A stretch of 64,000 nt of DNA from Megamonas sp. UBA1796 (GTDB lineage Bacteria; Bacillota; Negativicutes; Selenomonadales; Selenomonadaceae). The notes below the pieces were generated by a model. That model made no database searches and was not told where the DNA came from. It saw only the letters and a program-made list of their open reading frames with translations. The stretch spans positions 9,984 to 73,983 of the forward strand of contig DCFU01000012.1 of the NCBI GenBank assembly GCA_002319795.1, read 5' to 3'. Position numbers and translations under genes: made by a program. This document shows, one piece after another, positions 8,783 to 17,840 of this stretch (the first letter of the stretch is position 1; each line of letters opens with the position of its first letter).

Positions 8783-9822
8783 TAATGCACAACATCCTGC
8801 GCCGCAGCAATTTTTTGCAAAACAGGCTTTGCTTCCTCACACAGGAAATATTGCCGCGTCGTCTCCGGCACAAGCCCCCGAAGCGAATCTACTGCGCCCT
8901 CTTTGAGCAGCTCGCGTACCGTCGAGGCGCTGATAGGCCTGCCATCCTTCGCCTTGCGCGGCACAATGATACAGTCGATACCAGCTTTTGGCAGTTCCTG
9001 CTGCATGATCTGGTTGTAGATGCCCGTAACCTGGCTCGCAGGTTCTTCCCCCACATAGCGCCTTTGGATATGCAGTGCCTGCGCAATTTTGGTAAAAATT
9101 TCAATGTCCAACCGCGCGTGTCCCTCGATGACCGCCGCATCATCCTTCTGAAAATAGCTTGGGAAAGTCGCATTGCTGATAATATATGAACCGCTAGCAT
9201 GATAACAGATATTATTGAGATGCGCCGTTCCCTGTTCTATAAGACGCCTGCGCACCGTAAACGGAATCAGGCTCGCGTCCTCGCTCACCATGAAAAGATG
9301 GAGTATATCATTTTCTGCCGCGGCTTTTTCAACCAGATACAAATGCCCCAGTGTAAATGGGTTGGCATTCATAACTACAGCCGCAGCACGCACGCCTTCT
9401 CTGGCCTGTTTATGCAGTTCCTGCAGATAATCATGGAAACCATGCCGGTCGTTCTCCATAAAAACGACATTTTCATCCACACGAGCAATCTCGTAAAAAC
9501 CCAGGTCCTGAAAAAAACGCATGGAATTGCATTTTGTATATAAAAACAATTGTATATGGCCCCGTGCGAACTGCACCTCCATAAGATGTGTCACAATGCC
9601 ATTCATAAGGCCCTCACCCTGATGGGCATGGTTCACAGCCAGACAGCGCAGCGTATTGCCAAAACAACTGCCCGTAGCCACAAGTTCCATATCTTCGTCA
9701 AACATGCCGCAAGTATAATCCAGATTGGCATCGCGGCGGATGCCCTCCTGCTGCAGCAAAGCTTCAACCTGCCGCGTTGCACAAGCGTCATCGGGATAAA
9801 TCTTGGAAATCGTATAACTCAT
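8779..9822 (-). CDS. citC: CitC: [citrate (pro-3S)-lyase] ligase
   Basis: ATP-dependent ligase that acetylates the prosthetic group of citrate lyase and so turns on the enzyme. At 347 residues it is full length. An N-terminal acetyltransferase-like region (about 1-125) is followed by a nucleotidyltransferase fold with the NPFTLGH motif at 154-160 and a C-terminal ISASTVRELL motif, as in known CitC. It overlaps the upstream LysR gene by 4 bases (ATGA) and citX by 4 bases, so the three genes form one tightly coupled unit. Activation of the lyase is therefore co-expressed with its putative regulator. Confidence 0.95.
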   Translation of the reverse strand: MSYTISKIYPDDACATRQVEALLQQEGIRRDANLDYTCGMFDEDMELVATGSCFGNTLRCLAVNHAHQGEGLMNGIVTHLMEVQFARGHIQLFLYTKCNSMRFFQDLGFYEIARVDENVVFMENDRHGFHDYLQELHKQAREGVRAAAVVMNANPFTLGHLYLVEKAAAENDILHLFMVSEDASLIPFTVRRRLIEQGTAHLNNICYHASGSYIISNATFPSYFQKDDAAVIEGHARLDIEIFTKIAQALHIQRRYVGEEPASQVTGIYNQIMQQELPKAGIDCIIVPRKAKDGRPISASTVRELLKEGAVDSLRGLVPETTRQYFLCEEAKPVLQKIAAAQDVVHY

Positions 9823-10697
9823 GGTTCATTCTCCTGCTTCTTATTTGCAATATCACGCACAACCTCAATAAAAGCCCGGACCTGCGGCAATGAGGCGGAT
9901 TCCTCTGTATAAAAAATATGAGTTGGGCGCGTAAATGCCCTGCCATCAGCAAAAACGAGCGGCCGCACAGTACCTGAAAACCCATTCAGGCATATGCTGG
10001 GTACAACCGCCCAGCCAAGACCACGCTTCACCATCTCCACACAAATGGTGATATTATCGACAAAAGCACCGTTTAAATCGGGCTGAAGATTATTCTCATG
10101 CATCCAGCGGGCCAGCTCACGTTCAAATACCGAATCCGTCTTGCGCCCTATATAAGGAATCTCCGATAAAGGAACATCCTTATCTTTTTCATGGCATATG
10201 AGGCAGATTGGCTCACTCGACAAAAGTATCTTCTCCCCCTGCCATGAATATTCACCGCGCATGACGGCTACATCGGCATCCCCCTCCAAAAGCTGCATAT
10301 AAAGTTTTGGGCTTTGCCCGGTCGCTATATGCGCCCTGGCCTGCGGATAAAGGTAATGATATCGTTCCAGCACTGCTGGCAGTGTATACATCGCATAATT
10401 GATGGAAATTGCGGCTTCCAGGGTACCGCAGATACAGCCCTGGCTGGTCGCGAGCGCATCCCGCATACGCTGCAGATTCCCGGCAGCCGCTTCCGTATGC
10501 TGCAGCACCGTCTCGCCCTCCGCCGTAAAATGAATACCCTGCCGGGAACGCAGCATGAGCGTAGTGCCCAGCTCCTTTTCCATAGCGCAGATGCGTTTCG
10601 ACAGCGATGACTGCGATATATATAAGAGCTCCGCTGCATGCGTGATATTCTTTGTTTTTTTCAATACTGCCAGTAACTCAAAATCCCGTTCATCCAT
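9819..10697 (-). CDS. LysR-family transcriptional regulator, copy 3, inside the cit operon
   Basis: Third member of the paralogous trio, 292 residues. The helix-turn-helix is NITHAAELLYISQSSLSKRICAMEKEL, and the C-terminal part carries ITICVEMVKRGLGWAVVPS. Unlike copies 1 and 2 it lies in the same direction as its presumed targets, and its stop overlaps the citC start by 4 bases. A regulator co-translated with CitC would give autoregulated control of lyase activation. Citrate lyase operons in enterobacteria are controlled by the CitAB two-component system, so LysR control here is a different arrangement. The ligand is not shown by the sequence; citrate is the natural guess. Confidence 0.9.
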   Translation of the reverse strand: MDERDFELLAVLKKTKNITHAAELLYISQSSLSKRICAMEKELGTTLMLRSRQGIHFTAEGETVLQHTEAAAGNLQRMRDALATSQGCICGTLEAAISINYAMYTLPAVLERYHYLYPQARAHIATGQSPKLYMQLLEGDADVAVMRGEYSWQGEKILLSSEPICLICHEKDKDVPLSEIPYIGRKTDSVFERELARWMHENNLQPDLNGAFVDNITICVEMVKRGLGWAVVPSICLNGFSGTVRPLVFADGRAFTRPTHIFYTEESASLPQVRAFIEVVRDIANKKQENEP

Positions 10698-10806
10698 ACT
10701 ATACGCTCCTCAGCCAATCGATAACAGCTTCGCAATATCGTCAAGAGATACCTATGTATATTATAGCCGAACAGGGCCTGCTTGGGAACCTGTGAAAAGA
10801 AAGGCT

Positions 10807-11664
10807 TTAACTGGTCCTTTCCTCAATTGTATACAAGAAATGTGTGACAGCCAGCAAATCCGCACAACCTCCCGGGCTGATCCAGCGTCGGATGAATTCC
10901 TCATCCATGGCATCGACTGCCACCCGCCCTTCCGGCGTAAGCATACCGCCCTGCGCGAGCACCTGCTGCGCATATTGTCTGGCATATGCAGCCGTCTCGG
11001 GATCATGCCGGGAAACAATGTTCGTATCCTGTGTCTTCGCGATAAGGTGCAGCAGTGTCTGTATAAGTGCATCATTTATGGCAAGTCCCCTCGTGCGCAG
11101 CTTTCGGTAAACCGGCAGAGACACCTTACGAATCGTTTCATAACCGCTCTCCACCTCACCGCGTACGCCACGACAACCATATTGCAGATACATGCGTTCT
11201 CCCTTCGTACGTGTCTCCTGCTCCGCAAGGCCCCCGAGTTCCCTGTTGCAAAGGCCGCGACACATTTCTGCCGCCAGTGCACAGAGTGTCTCCGATTGCA
11301 GTGGCAGCTTTCCTCCTGCCCATCCCGCACAGGCACACAGAATACCCATAGTAAATATCATGCCCTTATGTGTATTCACATTCCCTGTAGCCGCAAACAT
11401 CTTCCGTTCCGCTTCCCTGCCGATTTCCCGCAGCGGCCCCAAAAGATCTGCCACGGGCCCGCTGTTGCGCTCGATTCCGAGTGCAGCCATCGCGGCAAAA
11501 CTCGCATGCAGGGCGGCTGCAGAGGACATGAACGTAAAATAATCCATATCGTGATGCGCGCCGCAGTTCCTGCGATCCACAAGACCCGGTTTTGGCGTCG
11601 ACGCCACCTCAAAAAGCATGCTTTCCATAGCCGTCGCCCCAATTGTATGGACGATCTCCATCAT
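10807..11664 (-). CDS. citG: CitG: triphosphoribosyl-dephospho-CoA synthase
   Basis: Makes 2'-(5''-triphosphoribosyl)-3'-dephospho-CoA from ATP and dephospho-CoA, the precursor that CitX transfers to CitD. The 285-residue product shows the family landmarks STPKPGLVDRRNCGAHHDMDY at about 23-43, GNVNTHKGMIF (about 115-125) and the C-terminal SPGGCADLLAVTHFL. The chosen start is the ATG-ATG pair preceded by AGGGGGAG; a longer reading with 20 more residues has no good ribosome site. A strong terminator separates citG from citF, so it needs its own promoter or read-through, which fits the low demand for a cofactor-making enzyme. Confidence 0.93.
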   Translation of the reverse strand: MMEIVHTIGATAMESMLFEVASTPKPGLVDRRNCGAHHDMDYFTFMSSAAALHASFAAMAALGIERNSGPVADLLGPLREIGREAERKMFAATGNVNTHKGMIFTMGILCACAGWAGGKLPLQSETLCALAAEMCRGLCNRELGGLAEQETRTKGERMYLQYGCRGVRGEVESGYETIRKVSLPVYRKLRTRGLAINDALIQTLLHLIAKTQDTNIVSRHDPETAAYARQYAQQVLAQGGMLTPEGRVAVDAMDEEFIRRWISPGGCADLLAVTHFLYTIEERTS

Positions 11665-11728
11665 TATAAAATTTCTCCCCCTATCTGTGCAATGCACTTT
11701 CCTCGCGGTTAAAAACCGCAGCATTGCT

Positions 11729-11770
11729 AAAAAATGCGCCCCGAAACACTATACCATTTCGGGGCGCAGT
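11729..11770 (-). terminator. Intrinsic terminator between citF and citG
   Basis: Perfect 12-bp stem (TGCGCCCCGAAA / TTTCGGGGCGCA) with a 10-base loop, followed on the minus strand by TTTTTT. It lies 19 bases after citF and 65 bases before citG, inside the cit cluster. It should reduce transcription of the cofactor and activation genes relative to the structural subunits. A second small hairpin (GCGGTT...AACCGC) lies just downstream, before citG. Confidence 0.85.
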
Positions 11771-11786
11771 AAAAATATTCCTGCTA

Positions 11787-13349
11787 TCATTCAAGCACTA
11801 ATGGCTTGATTTTTCGTATAACGTCAAGAATCGTGCCGTCTCTGGCTTCGAGAACCGCAATAACCTTGTTCTCCCACTCGAGATCATCCGGTGTCCCGAC
11901 AAGGCTATATGCCTTTTCCTGCAAGGATTCGATGCTCACATGCGGAATATCTGCTTTATTGAGACATTCGATAAGATCCTGACGCAGCGGATTTACCGCA
12001 ATACCATAATCCGTCACAAGTACATCGACTGTATCGCCCGGAGTCGTAACCGTTACGACATCCTTGCAGACCGTCGCCATCCGCCCGCGTACAAGCGGCG
12101 TTACAATGATGCAGACCTTGCTGCCCTCAGCTGTATCCGGATGTCCGCCCGGAGCACCGCGCAGCACACCATCAGAACCCGTCAGTACATTCACATTGAA
12201 CTTCGTATCAATTTCAAGAGCCGCCAGCACGACAAAGTCCAAATGATTTACATAAGCTCCCTTGTTCGCTGCGCTTGCGTATTCACTCGTCGAAATCTCA
12301 AAATGCTTATCCGGATGATCCGCCAGATGCTGGATCGTTACCATATCAAAATCCTGCGTATCAAGAAGTTTGCCTACGAGGCCTTTATCCTGCAAGGCAC
12401 AGATATTGCCACTCATGCCGCCGAGTGCAAAACCCATCTTGATATTTCTCTCCACCATGTACGATTCCAAAAAGCGGTTCACTGCCAAAGAAGGCCCGCC
12501 GACACCTGTCTGGAAAGAAAATCCATCCTTGAAATACGGTGTAGCGGCTATGACCTTCGCACAGTTTTCCGCCATCATAAGGTCACGTGGATCCTCGGTC
12601 ATGCGCGCTTCCTTCGTGCCAATTTTGGAAGGATCACCGATTTCGTCTACCACAACGACACAATCTACGTCAATACAGTCGATTGGCGCCGGGATATTCG
12701 GATAATCGGCAAGCGTATCTGTGACAACAACAACATGGTCTGCATAATGCGAATCTGCTACCGCATAACCCATAGCACCACAGTTATTCTTTCCGCCTGT
12801 CCCCTTAGCGTTACCACAGTAATCAGAAGTTGAAGCTGCCGTGAACGCTATATCGATATGGAGCTCGCCCATCTCAATAGCACGCGGACGGCCGCCATGG
12901 CTGCGAATAATTGCCGGTGTCCTGAGCTTGCCAGCCGAAATGGCTTCACCGATACGACCGCGCACACCGGATGACTGGATGCCGATGATCTTTCCCTGCT
13001 CGATATAATCCGCCAAAAGATCCTGTGCACTGCCGAGCGAGGTCGTGGCAACTGTCAGGTCCTTCAGTCCCATCTCCTCAATGAGAACTTCCATGACCAT
13101 GCTCGTCACATAATCTCCATTGCGCAGTGCGTGATGAAAGGAAACCGTCATGCCATCATGCGCGCCGCATTTTTCACAAGCCTCGCGGATTGTCGTGCAC
13201 AGCTTGTTCTCTGTCGGCTTTTCGCAGCGCCTTACCTGCGGACCAGCTTTTTTAAAACACTTGCCATCCATATAATATTTTCCCTGATAGACCTCACGTC
13301 CATCCTGCAAGAGTTCATCAGGAATATTTCTGCCTACTGCATTTATCAT
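11787..13349 (-). CDS. citF: CitF: citrate lyase alpha subunit (citrate CoA-transferase)
   Basis: The alpha subunit exchanges the acetyl group on the acyl carrier protein for citrate, forming citryl-ACP. At 520 residues it is full length. Typical segments are GMTVSFHHALRNGDYV (near 65), SSGVRGRIGEAISAG (near 127), IRSHGGRPRAIEMGELHIDIAF, and the glycine-rich GSDGVLRGAPGGHPDTAEGS (near 390). It starts 18 bases after citE, is the third gene of citDEF, and is followed by a strong terminator. All three structural subunits are intact, so a functional lyase (citrate to acetate plus oxaloacetate) is expected. Confidence 0.97.
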   Translation of the reverse strand: MINAVGRNIPDELLQDGREVYQGKYYMDGKCFKKAGPQVRRCEKPTENKLCTTIREACEKCGAHDGMTVSFHHALRNGDYVTSMVMEVLIEEMGLKDLTVATTSLGSAQDLLADYIEQGKIIGIQSSGVRGRIGEAISAGKLRTPAIIRSHGGRPRAIEMGELHIDIAFTAASTSDYCGNAKGTGGKNNCGAMGYAVADSHYADHVVVVTDTLADYPNIPAPIDCIDVDCVVVVDEIGDPSKIGTKEARMTEDPRDLMMAENCAKVIAATPYFKDGFSFQTGVGGPSLAVNRFLESYMVERNIKMGFALGGMSGNICALQDKGLVGKLLDTQDFDMVTIQHLADHPDKHFEISTSEYASAANKGAYVNHLDFVVLAALEIDTKFNVNVLTGSDGVLRGAPGGHPDTAEGSKVCIIVTPLVRGRMATVCKDVVTVTTPGDTVDVLVTDYGIAVNPLRQDLIECLNKADIPHVSIESLQEKAYSLVGTPDDLEWENKVIAVLEARDGTILDVIRKIKPLVLE

Positions 13350-13367
13350 TCTATCTCACGCTCCCTA

Positions 13368-14279
13368 TCATAAATCGCCATGGTATACACCACAGGCCCT
13401 CGCCAAAGTGATCACGCGCTTTGCATCCTCAGCAAACGGAATATCAACCATCTTTCCATCGACTGTAAATACACCCACACCGCTCTTGGCATGCTCTTTA
13501 TACGCACGAACAATCTTTTCAGCATTTGTGATTTCCTTCGGCGTAGGAGCAAAGGTCTCATGCACATAACGAATCTGACGAGGATTGATAAGGCTCTTAC
13601 CGTCAAAGCCCATCGCATGGTTTTGGCGTACCTCAGCCTCAAAGCCTTCCTTATCGTTCAAATGCGGATACATCGTATCAAAACACTGGATGCCAGCCGC
13701 GCGCGCTGCAAGCAGCATCAGGCTGCGGGCCGTATTGATCTCAATGCCGCCCGGAATCATCTGCACATGCATACTCTTACGGAAATCACCGCCCGAGATA
13801 GCAACACCAAACATACGTGGAGATGCTTCACCAATCTCATACGCATGCAGAATGCCCTTCGGACTTTCCAGCGCCGCCATCAAAAGCGTACGGCCTTCCG
13901 TTACGCCAAATTCTCGCTCTGCTGCCAGCGTATGTTCTTCGACCGTTTTTACATCCTGCGCACTCTCACATTTTGCAATACGGATACCATCCGCACCACC
14001 TGCAACAGCACAACGGATATCCTCTTCCCAATGCGGCGTATCAAGTCCATTGATGCGTACAATGACTTCTGTATCTCCATAATCAATGCTCTTCAAAGCA
14101 TGATAAAGAGAGAACCTCGCGGCATCCTTTTGGTTTTCTGCTACCGCATCCTCAAGATCGAGTATAATGCTGTCTACTCCATAAATATAGGCATCCTTAA
14201 TAAGTCCCGGCTTTTGCGCATTCATAAACATCATCGTCCTGCGCAGACGGAATCTTTCCGGTATTGGACGTGGAATCAT
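13368..14279 (-). CDS. citE: CitE: citrate lyase beta subunit (citryl-ACP lyase)
   Basis: Cleaves citryl-ACP to acetyl-ACP and oxaloacetate, with Mg2+. The 303-residue protein has the HpcH/HpaI-CitE TIM-barrel signatures: RRTMMFMNAQKPGLI, DSIILDLEDAV (about 37-47), VRINGLDTPHWEED (about 75-88), LLMAALESPKG and GKSLINPRQI. The start used here is the ATG that overlaps the citD stop (ATGA), with GGGGAGG 7 bases upstream inside citD. A start six codons earlier would lack a ribosome site. This coupling keeps beta subunit and acyl carrier protein in step. Confidence 0.96.
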   Translation of the reverse strand: MIPRPIPERFRLRRTMMFMNAQKPGLIKDAYIYGVDSIILDLEDAVAENQKDAARFSLYHALKSIDYGDTEVIVRINGLDTPHWEEDIRCAVAGGADGIRIAKCESAQDVKTVEEHTLAAEREFGVTEGRTLLMAALESPKGILHAYEIGEASPRMFGVAISGGDFRKSMHVQMIPGGIEINTARSLMLLAARAAGIQCFDTMYPHLNDKEGFEAEVRQNHAMGFDGKSLINPRQIRYVHETFAPTPKEITNAEKIVRAYKEHAKSGVGVFTVDGKMVDIPFAEDAKRVITLARACGVYHGDL

Positions 14280-14578
14280 CTTACAACGCCTCCCCATGGG
14301 ATATTTTTCTGCGAGACGCCGCAGCTTCTGAATACAGCTGCCTCAATACGCGCCTTCAATGTGCAATCAAGCGCACCTTTATCGACAACCTTGACTTTTC
14401 CTTTTGTTATCCCCAGCTCCCGGAGTTTTTCTTCTGCCGTTTTCTTGATCTGGCGGCCATATTGGTTCATAACACTGCTCTCAATCGACAGTTGGATTCC
14501 GCTGTCGGCAGGCTCAACCGTAATCTGCGCATCGCTGGATTCCAGTGTTCCGGCCATTGCCGTTTTTTGAATTTCCAT
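14276..14578 (-). CDS. citD: CitD: citrate lyase acyl carrier protein (gamma subunit)
   Basis: Small acyl carrier protein of 100 residues. The serine that receives the phosphoribosyl-dephospho-CoA group is in the conserved AGTLESSD segment (Ser14). The C-terminal half (ARIEAAVFRSCG) also matches CitD. It is the first gene of the structural operon, with GAGGAAC before the ATG. The 200 bp upstream are AT-rich and contain TTGACA (minus strand, 14756-14751), but no convincing -10 at the right distance. Confidence 0.96.
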   Translation of the reverse strand: MEIQKTAMAGTLESSDAQITVEPADSGIQLSIESSVMNQYGRQIKKTAEEKLRELGITKGKVKVVDKGALDCTLKARIEAAVFRSCGVSQKNIPWGGVVR

Positions 14579-14782
14579 ACGCTGTTCCTCTTTTCACTAT
14601 TTTCTGACGATACTATTTATCTTTCGTCCACCTTTTATTTAACACGATTCTGTTTCATTTGTAAAAGTCATGTTTTTCATTATTTTCCATTCCTAAATAG
14701 AATGAATAAAACCATCATCATTTTTCTTGTACCTTATAAAAAAACACCATTGTCAAATAGCTAATCACCCTTTTTTCCCGAC

Positions 14783-14809
14783 AAAAAAAGGACGCACCGC
14801 AGTACGCCC
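14783..14809 (-). terminator. Intrinsic terminator after purA
   Basis: Eight-base-pair stem GGGCGTAC/GTGCGTCC (two G-T pairs) with a TGCG loop, followed on the minus strand by seven T residues. It lies 15 bases after the purA stop. Confidence 0.85.
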
Positions 14810-14823
14810 TTCCCTGTTCCAGC

Positions 14824-16110
14824 TTAAAAAATGTCTCTGGCAATGATTATTGTCTGGTCGCGATTCGGGCCAACCGATACGATGCCCAGTGCAATACCTG
14901 TTACCTCAGTCATGCGCTTAAGATATTTTTTCGTATTCTCCGGTAGTTCCGCATAATCACGGATACCACTGATATCCTGTTTCCAGCCGGGGAAAGTCTC
15001 ATAGACCGGTTCTACCTCGGCCAGCACCTTGAGACTTGCCGGTATTTCATGCAACAGCTCACCTTTATACTTGTAACCTGTACACATCCTGATTTCATCA
15101 AAACCATCAAGGATGTCCAGACGCGTAATCGCCATGTAATCAATACCCGAAAGCAGTCCCGCATAACGTACAACACAGGCATCGAGCCAGCCTGTACGGC
15201 GTGGGCGCCCGGTAACCGTGCCATATTCATGGCCTGCCTCGCGCAGCTTATCGCCAACCGCATTCAGCTGTTCCGTCGGGAATGGACCTTCACCAACGCG
15301 TGTACAATAAGCTTTAACAACGCCTACGACCTTATCAATCTTCTTCGGCGCAACTCCCGCACCTACGCCTACACCGCCAGAAATTGGATGTGAGGCCGTA
15401 ACATACGGATATGTACCATAATCAATATCCAGCATCGTTGCCTGTGCACCCTCAAAAAGGATTTTCTTGCCCGCATTGATTTCATCATTGAGCAAAGCAA
15501 TCGTATCGCAAACATACGGGCGCAGACGCTCTGCATAACCTTCATATTCGGCAAGCATTTCTTTATAATCCAGTGGCTCATGATTATAAAGCTTTTCAAG
15601 TTCATTATTCTTAATTACAAGATTTTCCTTGAGGCGTTTAGCAAATTCATCCTTATCCATGAGATCACAAACACGGATGCCGATACGGTTATCGCGATCC
15701 ATATAGCATGGACCAATGCCGCGCTTTGTCGTGCCAATCTTATTCTTGCCGCGCGACTCATCGCCGATACCATCCATAAGGCAATGATACGGCAATACGA
15801 CATGCGCACGATTTGACAGGCGGATACCCGCCACATCAATGCCCCGGGCCGTCATAGCATCCATTTCCTCGAGCATGATCTTCGGATCTACTACCACACC
15901 GTTCCCTACAATACAATGCGTACCTTTATAAAGTATACCGGACGGCAAAAGACGCAGTTTATATTCCTCGCCCTTGACCGAAACCGTATGGCCTGCATTG
16001 CTGCCGCCCTGATAGCGCACAACCGTATCGGCCTGCTGTGCCAAGTAATCGACGATCTTGCCTTTACCTTCATCGCCCCATTGAGTTCCCGTTACAACAA
16101 CTGCTGACAT
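14824..16110 (-). CDS. purA: PurA: adenylosuccinate synthetase
   Basis: Forms adenylosuccinate from IMP, aspartate and GTP, the first committed step to AMP. At 428 residues it has the usual bacterial length. The GTP-binding loop GTQWGDEGKGKIVDYL lies at about 8-23. Other family stretches are GNGVVVDPKIMLEE, NKIGTTKRGIGPCYMDR and EGAQATMLDIDYGTYPYVT. It follows purB by 78 bases in the same direction, so both steps from IMP to AMP sit in one unit. A terminator follows directly. Confidence 0.97.
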   Translation of the reverse strand: MSAVVVTGTQWGDEGKGKIVDYLAQQADTVVRYQGGSNAGHTVSVKGEEYKLRLLPSGILYKGTHCIVGNGVVVDPKIMLEEMDAMTARGIDVAGIRLSNRAHVVLPYHCLMDGIGDESRGKNKIGTTKRGIGPCYMDRDNRIGIRVCDLMDKDEFAKRLKENLVIKNNELEKLYNHEPLDYKEMLAEYEGYAERLRPYVCDTIALLNDEINAGKKILFEGAQATMLDIDYGTYPYVTASHPISGGVGVGAGVAPKKIDKVVGVVKAYCTRVGEGPFPTEQLNAVGDKLREAGHEYGTVTGRPRRTGWLDACVVRYAGLLSGIDYMAITRLDILDGFDEIRMCTGYKYKGELLHEIPASLKVLAEVEPVYETFPGWKQDISGIRDYAELPENTKKYLKRMTEVTGIALGIVSVGPNRDQTIIIARDIF

Positions 16111-16188
16111 AGAGAAAACCCCCTCAATCTGTTCTTTTTATATATCTAAAGCAGCATACCGCAGAGGCCGCTGCCAGTAGATTCGCAC

Positions 16189-17481
16189 TCAAAGCCCGAA
16201 ACGAGCCATGATCATATCAACATGGCGCAGGAAATATTTATAATCGAAGCATTCGTCAATTTCCGCCTTGGACAGATATTTGGCAATATCCTCATCCTTC
16301 TCGACATTTGTACGGAAATCTTCACCAGCCATCCAGCGCTTCATCGCATTGCGCTGTACCCACTTATAGGCATCCTCGCGCAACACACCCTTGCTTACGA
16401 TGGCAAGCATGATGCGCTGACTGTAAATAAGTCCGCCGGTTTTATTGAGATTATCCATCATCGCCTCCGGATATACGAGCAATTTATCAATGATGTTCGT
16501 GAACTTCTTGATGCAGTAATCCACGTTGATTGTACTGTCCGGCAAAATCACACGCTCAACCGAGGAATGCGAAATATCGCGCTCATGCCAGAGCGTAATG
16601 TCCTCCATAGCTGCAATCGCATTGCCACGTACCAGCCGAGCCATACCAGATACGCGCTCACAGGTAATCGGATTGCGTTTATGCGGCATGGCCGAAGACC
16701 CCTTCTGCCCCGGGGTAAAATATTCTTCAGCCTCACGAATATCTGTACGCTGAAGATTGCGAATCTCGGTTGCAAACTTCTCGAAAGAGCTGGCTACAAT
16801 AGCAAGCGTCGTCATGTATTCCGCATGACGGTCTCGCTGGATGACCTGCGTGGCGAGCTTGACTGCCTCAATACCAAGCTTTTTGCATACAATTTCCTCG
16901 ATGCGCGGATCAATATTAGAATATGTACCTACCGCACCAGAAAGTTTCCCCACAGCAACCATCTTGCGTGCATGCTCCACACGTTCGATATCACGGTCAA
17001 CCTCAGCACTCCAAAGGGCAAACTTCAATCCGAGCGTCATCGGCTCTGCATGGATTCCATGCGTACGCCCGATACAGACTGTATGCTTGTGCTCTGCGGC
17101 ACGGCGCATGAGAACCTCACGGAATTTTCTGAGATCGTCCAGAATGATATCCGCAGATTTTTTCATCATGATGCCAAGAGCTGTATCCTTGACATCGCTG
17201 GAGGTCAGTCCCTTATGAATGTATTTTGAATCCTCCCCGACATATTCAGCAACATTCGTAAGGAACGCGATGATATCGTGGTTTGTTACTTTCTCGATTT
17301 CCTTTACGCGTTCCAAGTTGAACTGTGCCTTCTCACGGATATTTACAGCAGCTTCCTTCGGAATCTGTCCGAGTTCAGCCATAGCGTCACAGGCAGCGAT
17401 TTCAACATCGAGCATGACCTCAAACTCATGCTGCAACGTCCAGATCCTTCCCATTTCCGGGTTGGTATAGCGTTCGATCAT
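16189..17481 (-). CDS. purB: PurB: adenylosuccinate lyase
   Basis: Fumarase-superfamily lyase that splits adenylosuccinate to AMP and fumarate, and also SAICAR to AICAR. At 430 residues it is full length. The signature loop GSSAMPHKRNP lies near residue 260. TSSDVKDTA and GRTHGIHAEPMTLG are the other two conserved regions carrying catalytic residues. It is the first gene of purB-purA. A well-formed promoter lies 130 bp upstream, giving a leader of about 120 bases with a hairpin. Confidence 0.97.
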   Translation of the reverse strand: MIERYTNPEMGRIWTLQHEFEVMLDVEIAACDAMAELGQIPKEAAVNIREKAQFNLERVKEIEKVTNHDIIAFLTNVAEYVGEDSKYIHKGLTSSDVKDTALGIMMKKSADIILDDLRKFREVLMRRAAEHKHTVCIGRTHGIHAEPMTLGLKFALWSAEVDRDIERVEHARKMVAVGKLSGAVGTYSNIDPRIEEIVCKKLGIEAVKLATQVIQRDRHAEYMTTLAIVASSFEKFATEIRNLQRTDIREAEEYFTPGQKGSSAMPHKRNPITCERVSGMARLVRGNAIAAMEDITLWHERDISHSSVERVILPDSTINVDYCIKKFTNIIDKLLVYPEAMMDNLNKTGGLIYSQRIMLAIVSKGVLREDAYKWVQRNAMKRWMAGEDFRTNVEKDEDIAKYLSKAEIDECFDYKYFLRHVDMIMARFGL

Positions 17482-17536
17482 AAATACATTTCCCCCTTAT
17501 ATTCATCAGCACTTTTCTGCCGTATGAAATCAACAC

Positions 17537-17576
17537 AAAAAGGACTCAAATTGACATAGTTATGCCTCATTTTGAG
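17537..17576 (-). terminator. Possible attenuator hairpin in the purB leader
   Basis: On the minus strand CTCAAA-A-TGA pairs with TCA-A-TTTGAG (one mismatch) around a 12-base loop, then TCC and TTTTT. It lies between the promoter and purB, so it would act as an attenuator rather than an end-of-operon terminator. I see no known purine aptamer in the leader. Confidence 0.35.
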
Positions 17577-17610
17577 CTTGGAGACTATTTGTACCTTATT
17601 TCCCTCGTAT

Positions 17611-17640
17611 ATCATAGCATTGATACAGGAGTGCTGTCAA
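17611..17640 (-). promoter_or_regulatory. Sigma-70 type promoter of purB-purA
   Basis: On the minus strand TTGACA and TATGAT are separated by 18 bases, with transcription expected to begin near 17604. The rest of the 359-bp gap up to the deformylase gene shows nothing else I can name. Confidence 0.65.
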
Positions 17641-17840
17641 CGCAATTCAAGTATTTCCCAACCTGCAGCTCCTGTTTGTTTGTCTTGTCCACGTGCAGTG
17701 GATTGTTGTAACTTATATAAGCCGCCATCGTACCATAATGAAATTTTAGGATTCATCTTGTGCAAACCATATAAATCCGTTAAATTATATATGGGAATCT
17801 TTTTATTTTATTTTTCAACAAACAGGCAAGGAGTGCATAT

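Noticed and set aside
11665..11724. N-terminal extension of CitG by 20 residues
   Set aside because: The upstream ATG lacks a ribosome site, and the ATG pair with AGGGGGAG gives the normal family length.
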